Shown piece after piece: positions 45,694 to 56,778 of a stretch of 64,000 nt of DNA; the first letter of the stretch is position 1; each line of letters starts with the position of its first letter. The notes beneath the pieces were generated by a model. It worked only from the letters and a program-made list of their open reading frames with translations. It was not told the DNA's origin and made no database searches. The translations under genes and the position numbers were made by a program. The stretch spans positions 199,167 to 263,166 of the forward strand of contig MNCI01001841.1 of NCBI GenBank assembly GCA_015680685.1. Reading direction: 5' to 3'. Source of the stretch: Gnetum montanum. Taxonomy: Eukaryota; Streptophyta; Gnetopsida; Gnetales; Gnetaceae.

Positions 45694-46593
45694 TGATGAG
45701 CGGCGAGGTACCCCTACACTCAACCATATGAATACAAGCATTCACGCACAATCCAGTCAAACTCTGTGGACGGGCTAGTTATGGTATCTAGATTGTTACA
45801 TGTTGATTGTAGTTCATTGTCTTCCCACTTGGACTAGTATTTGCTTTGTCACATATGGTTTAGTCCAGAGTGAGGTGTATGATGTGGGCCTAAACGAGTG
45901 CTACTCCTAGAGGTAATAGAAAATAACTTTGTTTTAGCTAAGAGGAAGTGGGAGAAGAGAATCTAAGCTAGCCTAAGTGCGATGAGCATCTGTCCTTAAT
46001 CATCCGTACACATCTTGGACCTTGTGTACTACTTCTAGGCTTACCAAGTGTATATTACTTGAGCACTCCTAGATACGCTACTGGGTTGCCAAGTAGTTAC
46101 ACTTCAATGTTCATGATTAAGTTGTACTCATTCCACATTTAACAATAGGAATAGTAAATGATGATAAAAAAAATATTAACTAAGCAAACAATAAATAACA
46201 ACAACAATTAACAATAACAACTAAACAATTAAAACTAAGTGAATGCTGCAATGATGGAGTAATCTCGATCTTTATTGCCATTCATGTGTGTGTCCAAGTA
46301 CGTCACACTCAAATAAAGGTTCTGTACAATTACAAGCATCACACTGCGGGCATGCACTTGGGAAAATAGTCTAACTCCTACGGAAACAAACTACAAGAGC
46401 TTCGCCACAACTTGAACATAAGATGCGTAAATGTGACGGGTGCATGCATACTTATAGCAGAAAATGAACTCTACGTTGACAAGGCCATGTCAACGCGTGG
46501 AAAGATGCGTTGATGGGATCACATTGATGTGGTTGCATTGACAAGGATTCATTGACGCAGCCCAGTCAAGGCTGTCCACTAGATGCTTCATCA
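45694..46593 (-). repeat. 5' LTR of element C
   Basis: 900 bp; ends TGATGAGCGG (plus-strand left) and TTCATCA (right). Minus-strand TATA region at about 46,440-46,455. U3 words GTTGAC, GTCAACG and CGTTGA at about 46,470-46,575. The right flank CTAAT matches 11,004-11,008. Confidence 0.92.
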
Positions 46594-47787
46594 CTAATCT
46601 TCCTGAATTGTGCATTTGCAAGGATAGATTCATTGATCATGACTTACTCTAACAATGCTATTAGTTCATTTTCAGTTTCAATAGGGATTTCTAGAACCAT
46701 TAACAAAGCTTTTCACTTTTGGTTGTCTTGTAATTCTTGTGTGATATCCACAAATAAGGCTTAGAATTAATGGAAAGACTTCTCATAATGTTATTTGCTA
46801 TTATGAAACCCACAATTTTCACTAAGAGCTTCTTCTCCTAGGTTTCCATTTGCCTTGTTATGGTGATTTCTTATTTTAACATTGTTGCATTTTAATTCAA
46901 TCACTTCATTAGAAAGCTTTTGTAGGGTGGTCAAGACTTGGTTCATGGAAGGTTGACTCTCAACTTTAGGTGAGTTAAAGGTTTGTGTTATTTCAGGGTT
47001 AAGAATGGAAGATATGAAGGAAAGGTTGATAATAGCTTGGATTAAGGCCTTCAGTTAATCCTCATTTAGGCCAAGGTTTTAAGGGAATAATGAAGAGGAA
47101 GCATTTGGACTTTGAATATTTAGTAGAGAGTTAAGGATTGCACGATTAACTTGAAAAGGATTCAAGACTATTGGGGCTTGAGAACCTAGCCCAAGAGTTT
47201 TGAATTGAGACTATAAAAAGTTTGTGAGAGTGATTTATTCAAGTTCAACTATTTTAGACATAGCTCCTTGCAAGTCGGTAATATTAAGATTGGATTTGAT
47301 TGCATATGTGAAGAAAGGATTAATGGTCGAGAGGAAAAAGTTTAAGATTCCTTTTGGTTGTTGACACATTTTGCTAGGAACATATGACAATGATTAGAGG
47401 AACCTTAAATTATAATTTCTAATTGTTTCTCCACTCAGCTTTTGGAGGCTAGTAAAGTTACTGGAAGCTATAGTGGGACTAGTAAACTTGTCAAATTGAA
47501 AGATGAAACAAGATTTGAAGTTGTTCTAGGTTGAGGTTGATGAACTGGAAATGGTTAGAAACCATTGAGTTGTTGTGCCTCGGAAGGTAGTGATAAAAGG
47601 CCTACAAGCCACATCATGTTGAATTATGTTTTGGATACCTAGTAATGTCTCAAAATTCTGAAGATCTTGATGAGCATCATTGAAAGAGGGATAAAAAAAA
47701 AGTATGTTGAAGATGTTTTGGAATTAGGTTGAAGTTTTGAAAGTTGAAAGGATTGTTGACCAACAGTTGGGCAACAAGATTTGCCAT
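46594..47787 (-). pseudogene. Gag of element D
   Basis: ATG 47,785-47,787 opens MANLVAQLLVNNPFNFQ. The capsid region follows: DAHQDLQNFETLLGIQNI, FRGTTTQWFLTIS and LQKLSGETIRNYNLRFL, the retrotrans_gag pattern (GpA-Wf...L...E-Lr-Y-lRF). A Gln/Leu-rich linker LTTLQKLSNEVIELK precedes NCGFHN, a knuckle remnant. The frame meets element C at 46,594 (AQFRKI) and resumes at 11,003 (SDIMNNSSNPKWNTYIPL) toward protease. Several TAG/TAA stops. Confidence 0.8.
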
Positions 47788-48048
47788 GTTTGAAGAATAT
47801 ATAAGGACTTAGATCTAGATCTTCTTGGGATATGACTTGGAAAATGACTAGCTAAGAAGCTTTCTTTATTGTTTTTCTAGTTTGAGGCCCAAGAGTTTCA
47901 CTAGGTCCAACCATAAACTAACTTAACAACAAAGGAGATTTTTTGGACTTTTTTTTAATTAAAGCATAAAAGAAAGAAAAGGAAAGAAAATTGAAACTAA
48001 TGACAAGATAGTAGAGGAATAAAGCTAGTTGAGGGAAACCATAATGGT

Positions 48049-48072
48049 GGCCCTCCCAATGCTAGGGAGGCC
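48049..48072. repeat. Small inverted repeat, GGCCCTCCC / GGGAGGCC
   Basis: Near-perfect hairpin with a short loop, at the presumed junction between gag leader and 5' LTR of element D. On the minus strand it follows a CATCAACA that could be the LTR end, so it may be the decayed PBS. Confidence 0.5.
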
Positions 48073-49080
48073 TGTTGATGTGAGAATTTGGGCTACAAGG
48101 CAAACTAGTGCAAAACACCCGAAAGTGCACAATTTGGCAAGGTTGTTGCCTAGGGCACATTGCTTATGAGCATGACTAGCCTAGGAATAGTCTTGATGGA
48201 AGAGGAACATGACCAATAATTTAAAAGAACATTATATTTGAAAATATATAAATACTTAAAAGCAAGAATATTGTAAGTCAAACAATTCACATATACTAAA
48301 ATGATGGGTAATGTCAAATTACATCAACTTGAACACAAACATTGAAAACATCAAACATAAACATTAGGAAGCATCAAAGGGGAAAGGAAGGGACTTAGTA
48401 GATTATTCTTAGATGCATCTGCTTCTATGGCTATCGAAAGGCTAATTCTTCACCTCTTCGTAAAGGTACTCATAGTAGGATTGGATAGCCCAAGTTAGTT
48501 GCTCAATCCTATCCTCAAGCTCCTGAAGACTAACAATCGTTGCCTCCTTTCTAGCTAGGATGTTATCTCAACCCCTTTCCTAGTCTTCCTCATGCTAGAA
48601 CTTAAGGGTTAACCTTTCCAACCTCCTACACAACCTCACCTCAATGACTTCCTATACTAGCCAATTCAAGAAAGCCACAGGAAGTGGACTAACGCTATGA
48701 TGGGATAAGGGGGTGTAGGATGGGGAAGATGGCAAAGACAGTAGCATAAAAGAAAAGTAATGAGAAAGGGAGGAAGATGCCCCTTTTCCTTGCTAGCTAA
48801 TGCTCTCCTTTGTGCCCAAGAAGGCCTTTTATAAGGCTTTCTCCTTCTTCTATTGCCTCTCTTTCTTTTTCGAGAGGAAGAGGAACTAGCCATGTGTTTA
48901 CCCACTTGGCCATCATGCATGATCTCTTTTGCCAAGTATGGCAAAGCAAAGATCCTCCAAATTTCCTTGATAATTTGAATCTCCTTGTTTGTTTCCATGC
49001 TTACCACCTATCAAGTAAAAATAAAGAAAATCAAAGTATTTATAAATAAAATCATATATTTCAATTAGGGAGAAAAGCAT
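48073..49080 (-). repeat. Probable 5' LTR region of element D, limits unresolved
   Basis: Inferred from position: right of the D gag leader, starting TGTTGATGTG on the plus strand (minus-strand end ...CACATCAACA). The partner LTR is beyond element E, outside the window, so neither limit can be checked. Minus-strand translation at 48,430-48,540 gives a coiled-coil piece (EATIVSLQELEDRIEQLTWA). The frame 48,666-49,007 has a basic, NLS-like RKRKRGNRRRRKP. Both may be an accessory ORF or host sequence. Confidence 0.3.
48666..49007 (-). other. Unassigned open frame with a basic nuclear-signal-like patch
   Basis: 113 codons starting MVSMETNKEIQIIKEIWRIF, then SSSSSRKRKRGNRRRRKPYK, then a hydrophobic tail. 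No family recognised. It may belong to element D's flank or to an unmarked element. Coding status is doubtful. Confidence 0.25.
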
Positions 49081-50364
49081 TTTTTTTTAATTATTTTTAT
49101 TACTATTTTAAGATTTCTAAATCGGTCCACCAAACAAAGTATGACCAAAGTTGACCTTCCACCAAACTCATCCTAAGGTACTCCAAAGCCCACACCAAAG
49201 CATAATGTATTAGATAAATCTAGCTTGAATCTAAAAGAGGCCATGAAAGGTAGGAGAAGTATGGGATACACATGAATTCAAGTTTGAGCTAGATGTACAT
49301 TGAATCAAAAATATATTATTGTTTGTTGTAAACAAAGAGGAAAATGTTTCTAGAAGCTGTTTAGTTATTGTTTGCATCTAAAGTCTATAGCACAGTGATA
49401 TTGAAAAGCTTTGGTAAAGGCTCCACTAGCGAATTGTTTGAGAGATTCAAATATATTAAACTGATGAGGTTTCCGAAACACTAAGGGATTATACCATATA
49501 ACCTTTGCCTTGAAAGGTTCAAATGGAATATTCTTGTTCCATTACTACAATCGATACCCAGCCATGGAATGACAAAGAATGAATCAGAGATCCAAGACCA
49601 AGTAACAAAATTTCCCTTTTAACTAGTATAGTTCTTCCATGACTTTTAAGTGTTGTCCCTGCCCTCGTCTTCACTACAATGAAAGTTTCGTTGTCATTTA
49701 ATAGGAAGACAGATTTTCTGTCCAAAGAATGGAATCTAAGATCATATTTTGATGTATTGGCTTCATGAATTAGGATGGGTAGTTCCATGGGAGTGTAATT
49801 TCGAACTAAAATTACATTTCTGACAATGTTCATTCCGTTAACAGAAACACTAAAACTAAACTCAATAATTTTTGATAAGTACAATGGGATCAATAATCCA
49901 GCAACATTTGTTAATAAGACATCCACTTCCAAAGGAGCTGAATCTGCACAGAAGAAGTTGACTCTCTGTATCATAGTAGATGGAGGAATATCTGGCTATC
50001 TGCAATTGAGTTTCCAAGAAAAAAAATTTGTACGAATAGACAAACAATTAAAATAAATCTCAATAACATGTCATTCACTCTCAAGATAATCGTTTGAGTA
50101 TATATTTCTTTAGCAGATGCGTGGATATTCAGAGTGAAACCATTCAGCATTAGTCACATGAGGGATTGGTGGAGGACATCAAGGAAGGATGAAGGACTGA
50201 TGTAGAGAAGCAATGACTAAGGAGGCTGAGTGAGTCATACAAATGTAATGCAAATATGAAAAAGAATGCAATGCAAGGCAACGCTCATGTTGTTGCTGAG
50301 TATCAGGTGATCTTTTCTATTGTATTTGAATGATTTGAAAATCACAACAAAGCAGAGCAAGACC
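49081..50364. other. Intergenic stretch with one unassigned frame (49,519-49,974, minus)
   Basis: AT-rich, no transposon domains. The minus frame 49,519-49,974 (151 codons; NIVRNVILVRNYTPMELPIL) is preceded by a TTGCAG acceptor-like site at about 50,000. It could be one exon of an unknown or dead gene, but I recognise no family. 50,170-50,364 is ordinary flank of the copia insertion, whose left TSD AGACC is at 50,360-50,364. Confidence 0.3.
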
Positions 50365-50582
50365 TGTTAGTTGTTAATCCTAATTAGGTTACAAGAATTA
50401 GTTTAAGTCTTCATTAAGTCCGTTAGCTATTTTAATAGGATATCATCATGTAACCCTGTCCCTGTCTCTGTGTTCTGTTAACAGAAGTGAATCTGCACTT
50501 GAATAAAACATTTCTCTGTTACTCCTCATATTGGCTCTGGTTCTTTCTCCTATTATTTTTATTTGTGCTTAATACTTTGTCA
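50365..50582 (+). repeat. 5' LTR of copia element G
   Basis: 218 bp, TGTTAGTTGT...CTTTGTCA. Contains GAATAAAACA at about 50,500, a plausible polyadenylation signal. Short, as usual in copia elements. Confidence 0.95.
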
Positions 50583-50583
50583 G

Positions 50584-50595
50584 TGGTATCAAAGC
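50584..50595 (+). promoter_or_regulatory. Primer binding site (initiator tRNA-Met) of element G
   Basis: TGGTATCAAAGC, one base after the LTR; the canonical form is TGGTATCAGAGC. Confidence 0.9.
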
Positions 50596-50606
50596 TAGAA
50601 GCTCCA

Positions 50607-53600
50607 ATGAATAGCTTGGCTCAAATCTCAGTTCCTATCTTAAATGGGTAAAATTACAATCAGTGGAGTGTCCAAATGAGGGCGCTTTTCGATTTCCACG
50701 AGTTGCTCGAGGTTGTGGAAAATAGTGTTGCTGATCTTGCAAAAAATGCAACCAACGCACAGAAGAATGCCCACCATGAGAACAAGAAGAAAGATAAGAA
50801 AGCATTCTATTTCATTCATCTAAGGGGTGAATGATGAAGTTTTTGAGAAGATTGCAGGAGCAACCACATCAAAGCAAGCCTAAGATACCTTGATGATGTC
50901 GTACAAAGGTGGACAGAGTTAAGAAGGTAAGACTCCAAACTTTGAGATGTCAATATGAGCTCTTACAAATGGAGTCTTCGAGACTATTGCTACTTATATT
51001 AGTTGTATTTTTGGTCTAACAAATCAAATGAGAACATATGGAGAGGAGTACAAAGAGTAGGCCAAAGTGGAGAAGATTTTACGGTCACTCACTTCCAGAT
51101 TTGAGCATATCATGGTGGAGATAGAAGAAGCACATGATCTGTCTTCGATGATTGTCAAGGAATTATCTGGCACCTTGCAAGCCCATGAGCAATGAATGAC
51201 TGGTAAGAAAGTTGAGAAGCCGATTGAGCAAGCTTTTCAAAGCCAAGTCTCCATCAAAAATGATCAAGGAGGTGAAACAAGTCAAAAGCATGGTGGTTCT
51301 TGTGGTAGAGGATGAGGACGTGGGGGCTACTACAACAAAAGTCATGGTGGTCACAACAACAATCATGGAGTTGAAGGCAATGACCAAGAAAAATCAAATT
51401 TTGGTCATCAGCAAATTTCAAGAGGTCATGGCTATGGACGTGGTAGAGGAAGGTATGACAAATTCAATGTTGTATGTTACTCTTGTCATAGGCATGGCCA
51501 TTATTTAAATGAATGTAGATACAAGGATAATACTTAGAGGGCTCACCATATACAAGAAGATGATGATGATGGCAATCATGCTCTCTTGATGGTCACTATA
51601 GCTAGTGAAGCGTCAAACTACCATATATGGTTTCTTAACACTGAGTGTACCAATCATATGTGCAGGCAAAAGGAGTTATTTGATGTTCTTAATGAGTCCT
51701 TTCACACCAAAGTCAAATTTGCTGATGACAGCATTATACCAGTTATAGGAAAAGGACAAATTCTTATCAACTTGAAGAATGCAAATCATAAGTATATTTC
51801 TGATGTCTTCTATGTGCTAGGTATGAAGAGTAATTTGCTTTGTGTGGATTAGCTGGCAAAAAAGGGGTATGCCATGAACCCTCGTGGCAATTAACTCTCC
51901 ATTTTTGACAACAAAGGTACACTCATTCTCATGGCCCCTTTGACGAAGAATCGTATGTTTCAAGTTGATATTTCTAGTGGTGTTTATAATTGTCTTAATG
52001 CCATTATAAATGATGAGCCTTGGCTGTGGCACCTTTGCTTTGGACATTTAAACTTTCAAAGTTTAAAATTGCTTGCTAAAGGAAATATGGTGAAAGGTTT
52101 GCTTAGTATTCATCATCCAAAATAGTTGTGTGAAGCTTGCATTCTTGAAAAGCATCACAGAATGTTGTTTGCAACAAAACAGCGACATGCAACACAACCA
52201 CTAAAGCTTATTCATTCCGATGTATGTGGCCCAATGAACACCTCATCAAATGGAAACAATAGGTATTTCCTAACCTTTATTGATGATTTTACTCAGAAAA
52301 TTTGGATCTATCTTTTGCAAAGGAAGTTTGAAGTTTTTGATTGCTTTAAGAAGTTTAACATGCATGTTGAAAGGCAAAGTGGCTATCTTGTTAAAGTTCT
52401 GCAAATTGATGGTGGAGGTGAATACACTTCCAATGAATTTAATGAATATTGTGAAGAATAGGGAATAGAGCATCAAGTCACTTTTCCCTACACCCCACAG
52501 CACAACGGAGTAGCTGAAAGAAAGAATAGAACTATAATGGACATGGTGAGGAGCATGCTAAAGGCAAAAGGAATACCCAATTCATTTTGGGGTGAAGCAA
52601 TTTCATGTTTTGTTTACTTGTTAAACATGTCTCCAACAAGGAGTGTGCAAAATATCACCCCTGTAGAAGCATGGAGTGGTTTCAATTCGAGCATGAAACA
52701 TCTTAGAGTGTTTGGTGCTATTACTTATGCCCACGCTCTAGCAAAGATGAGAACAAAGCTAGATGATCAAGCAAAGAAGACTATCTTTGTTGGCTACAAG
52801 CATGGGGGATACAAGTTGTTCAACCCTATAACAAAGAAGGTGATTGTTAGCCTAGATGTGACCTTTGCTGAAGAAGATACTTGGCAATGGGATGTTGCTT
52901 TACACAAAGACTCCCATAAGCAACAAAGTTATATCCTTGAAGAGGAAGTTGCAGTTCCTACCACAAATGACGCTACATTAAACTCTGCTCAAGAAAGTTC
53001 CACTCCACAAGTTTTAGTGGAATCTGGAAGGCCAAGGTGACAATGCCAACAATCAATACGCCTACATTACTACAAGGTAACTCTTGATAATGAAGTTGAT
53101 GATGATGGAGAATTGGTACACTTTGCTTCCTTTGCAAATAGTGAACCTGAAACATTCCAAAAGGTAATTCAAGATCCTAAATGGGAATGCCATGAATGAG
53201 GAAATCAAGGCAATTGAAAAAAACAATACATGGGAACTCACTAACATCCCATGCAATCACAAAGCAATTGATGTGAAGTGGGTTTTTAAGATAAAGGTGA
53301 AGTCAAATGGTGAGGTGGAGAAATACAAAGCAAGATTGGTGGCAAAGGGATTTGAACAAAGGCCTAACTATGACTACTAAGAGGTTTTCTCTCCTATTGC
53401 TCGAATTGAAATAATTAGACTTCTTATTGTGTTAGCTTCCCAAAAGAAGTGGAAAATCCATCAAATGAATATGAAGTCAACCTTTCTAAATGGTCCACTT
53501 GAAGAAGAGGTTTTTGTCAAGCAACCACTTGGATTCATGAAGTAGGAAAATGAAGATAAGGTGTACAGATTGAAAAAAGCATTGTATGGTCTCAAACAAG

Positions 53601-54675
53601 CACCATGAGCATGGAATAGGCACATTGACTCTTTCTGCCATAAGGATGGTTTCCAGAAATGCCCATCTGAACATGCTTTATATGTGAAGACTAATGATTC
53701 TAGTGATATATTATTGCTATGTCTTTATGTTGATGATCTAATATTCACAAGCAATAATCCTAGAATGATTGAAGATTTCAAGAAGTCCATGATGCATGAG
53801 TTCAAAATGACAGATCTTGGCCTCATGTCATATTTCCTTGGCATTGAGGTAGTTCAAAGAGACAATAGGATTTTTATCTATCAAAAGAGGTATGCTACTG
53901 AACTCTTGAAGAAGTTTCGTATGCAAGATTGTAATCCTGTGAGAACTCCTGTGGAGGTTGGCACAAAATTGTCAAAGAATGGAGAAGGGGCACTTGTTGA
54001 TTCAACTTATTTCAAGCAAATTGTTAAGAGTTTAAGATATCTCACATGCACAAGGCCAACATCTCTTATGGTGTTGGTTTGATGGCAAATTTTTGGAATC
54101 TCCTCATCAACTTCATATGCAAGTGGCTAAAAGAATCCTACAATACCTAGAGGGCACTTATGATCATGGTTTACTCTATTCCTCATCTAATAATTGTGCT
54201 CTTATAGGGTATTCCAACAATGATTGGGGTGGAGATTTAGATGATCAGAAAAGCACTTTTAGTTATTGTTTTAATTTTGGTGCTACAGCTTGTTCATGGT
54301 CATCAAAGAAGCAATCCATAGTTGCACTTTCAATCTATGAAGTAGAATATGTAGCTGTAGCTTCAAGTGCATGTTATGCAATATGGTTAGGCAATGTGAT
54401 GAGCCAAATCCATGCTCTAGTTAAGAGGCCAATGAAGATCTTTGTTGACAATATTTCTGCAATTGACTTGGCAAAGAATCCTATCACACATGGAAGAAGT
54501 AAACACATTGACATACGCTATCATTTTCTAAGAGATCAAGTTGGAAAGAAAGCAATTGAGTTGGTGTGTTGCAAAGTCCAAAGACCAAGTGGTCGACATT
54601 CTCACCAAACCATTCAAGTATGATACCTTTGCCAAATTAAAGTGTATGCTTGCAATGATGGTTTTTCCGAATTAG
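50607..54675 (+). pseudogene. Copia gag-pol of element G
   Basis: Starts MNSLAQISVPILNG. Gag to about 51,535 with an intact knuckle CYSCHRHGHYLNEC (about 51,476-51,517). Protease WFLNTECTNHMC (about 51,628), catalytic Asp changed to Asn. Integrase: WHLCFGHLN...[44 protein letters not shown], all catalytic residues present. RT from about 53,190: WVFKIKVKSNGEVEKYKARLVAKGF, LYVDDLIFTSNN (about 53,722), LMSYFLGIEV. RNase H 54,093-54,620: GYSNNDWGGDLDDQKSTFSY. Stops at about 50,650, 51,535, 51,850, 52,123, 52,459, 53,378 and others, plus frame shifts, so inactive. The YVDDLIFTSNN motif suggests the Tork lineage. Confidence 0.92.
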
Positions 54676-54687
54676 GATTAAAGGGGA

Positions 54688-54899
54688 TGTTAGTTGTCAA
54701 TTGTGATTTGGTTACAAGAATCAATTTAAGTCTTGGTTAAGTCCGTTAGCCATTTTAATGGGATATCATCACGTAATCCTGTCTCTATGTTCTATTAGAA
54801 TAAGTGAATTTGCACCTAAATAAAACATTTTTCTGTTACTCTTCATATTGGCTCTGGTTCTTGCTCCTGTTATTTTTGTTTGTGCTTAATACTTTGTTA
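54688..54899 (+). repeat. 3' LTR of copia element G
   Basis: 212 bp, TGTTAGTTGT...CTTTGTTA, final CA changed to TA. Followed by AGACC. Confidence 0.95.
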
Positions 54900-56778
54900 A
54901 GACCAAGGGCAAACTACCTGACCGGGATTTCTCACACCAGATGCAGCCGTAAAAAAATGCGTTAATAGAGTTGGAAATGGCATTCACAATAGAATTTCAA
55001 ATAATAGAAGAGAAGCACAAACAAAGTAAAGCAAAGAACCCTTTATTCTTTCTACCTAAGCAAAAATACAAAACCAAAAACATAAATCTGACTTTTTGAA
55101 AACAAAAAAGAAATCAAACACAGGCAAACTTTCCTTTCCCTTTAAAGGAAGAAAAATTTGCCATGTTACCGGACTTAGCAAAGTTGCATTAAGAACACCA
55201 CAGAAGCATTAGCAGCCAACATCACGGCACGTCAGCACCAGCACTGGCGTGGTGTGGTAAGTAGGAGTTTAACTGTTACTTAACTTTATTATTACTCAGC
55301 TACAATCGTGAAAGAAAGGATAAGGCCCCATTCATGGGTGATGACGTCAACAGTGCCCACCTCCACAAGACTCCCACATCATCAATGCTAATGCTAACTC
55401 ATGGCATACGCACATGTAGCTATTATATAAAAGATTGCGATGAACGGTGTATGGAACAATCTCACAACAAAAATTTGAAAAAGACAATTGCATAAATGTG
55501 CAAGATACCCAAGAACGCAGGTAAACTGTGCCAACCAGATAAATCTTGCCACATATTCACAATGCAAAAGCATATTATGCATTACATTCAGCATTATGCA
55601 ATTTTCGCTACACCAAATCGCAGCCACTTCTATCATGTGCATACCCCATCAGATTGCACACCGGCACCCACCCGTTGCCTCTCCATTTTATTTTGCAGTT
55701 ATGTTTGTCATACCGGTGGCAAAGAAAAGAATAGTAAAAAAAAAAAAAGAATTGAAAAAAACCTACATCACAAAACCTGATCTCAAAAGATTAAGGAATT
55801 TTGAATATCCTGGAAAACTGAAATCCGCACCAGCTAAAAAGCCTTGCTCTGGTAAAATGAATTTTAGATCAAAACTCGAGGAATTGATGCCATCAAGCAA
55901 GTTTTTGTGTGGCGATGAGATTACCGCAAAAGCTTCGACAAGGAAATTGGTGATTTAATTCAAATTTAAACAATTGTAACGGTAGCAGCGTTGCCTAGGC
56001 AGCAGTGAAACCATCAGGATGGTAGCCAAGGGTGAAATCAATGAGATATGTCAAACAAGATCAGACCCATTTTCACAGAAAAAACAAAACCATCAAACAT
56101 CATCAGACCCTGTTTCATATAAAAAACAGAATCATCCATCATCATGGTTGGCAGAACCGAAGAATTGTTTTGCGGAATCCATGTTTCCAAAAAAAACCGC
56201 TGATTCATAGGATTGGTTGGTCTCATTCGATTCCCAGGAAGTGGGTTCGATTTTTAAGATTTTTACACTACTCAAATATTCTTTTGGTAAAACTCGGTAA
56301 CCACATCTTATGACATTTAGATTTTGTGAGCATTTCACTTGCAAAGATGCTTCTACTTTTCCCATCTCTTGAATTGCTACACACAATGCAACGGCAGTTC
56401 ATACGTATCTTCAATCGGTGCATTTAGTAAAAATATAGAAATATCAGCAACGCGCAGGACCGAACATGTTACTGTGGATTGTCTGATAAGCAAAAATTTG
56501 AATCAATTTGATGGGCTCTGGAAAAATATATATCTATAGTAAAATTTCAAAGCAGCAGCAGCAGAGTATAAATTAGCAGAAAGCAGAAACAGGAAATTCA
56601 GCTGAGCTTTCATTAACGGTAAATTTCTAAGCGTTTCCAAAATTTCAGAACAGTCTAGAATTCAGCAGAGATATTCACGGTATACACATTATAAAATAGC
56701 AGCGCGAACCACTGTAACAGTTTAGCATTAGCATAGCATGCATCATAGACAGTATAATTGTGGGGCAGGGGGCTGCTG
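54900..56778. other. Intergenic region downstream of the P450 gene
   Basis: No transposon or conserved gene recognised. A plus frame at 55,488-55,958 (156 codons, Lys-rich middle) lacks recognisable homology and I do not call it. Immediately 3' of the P450 stop (below 56,779 on the minus strand) the 3' UTR must lie here, but I see no unambiguous polyadenylation signal. Confidence 0.5.

Larger units (their letters stand above)
11009..46593 (-). mobile_element. Element C: gag-only Athila-like element hosting elements B and A
   Basis: Minus orientation. 5' LTR 45,694-46,593, PBS beside it, gag from ATG 45,559-45,561, 3' LTR 11,009-11,905. Target duplication CTAAT is perfect at 11,004-11,008 and 46,594-46,598. 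Without the B insertion (29,290 bp) it is about 6.3 kb. Only gag is recognisable. About 2 kb between gag and the 3' LTR is non-coding and no protease, RT or integrase is seen, so this looks like an LTR-gag-LTR non-autonomous element. About 30 differences in the first 250 bp of the two LTRs make it old. Confidence 0.9.
50365..54899 (+). mobile_element. Element G: complete Ty1/copia retrotransposon (Tork-like)
   Basis: LTRs 50,365-50,582 and 54,688-54,899, perfect target duplication AGACC (50,360-50,364; 54,900-54,904), tRNA-iMet PBS, one gag-pol, polypurine tract ATTAAAGGGGA before the 3' LTR. Domain order PR-IN-RT-RH is copia. LTRs differ at about 25 positions plus a 6-bp gap, close to 88% identity, so it is old. 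Located 1.9 kb downstream of the host P450 stop codon. Confidence 0.95.

Noticed and set aside
49826-50056. Plus frame antisense to the unassigned 49,519-49,974 frame
   Set aside because: Complementary shadow without domain or splice support.
55488-55958. 156-codon plus frame downstream of KAO
   Set aside because: Low-complexity Lys-rich middle, no homology recognised, overlapping frames of similar length; not supported.
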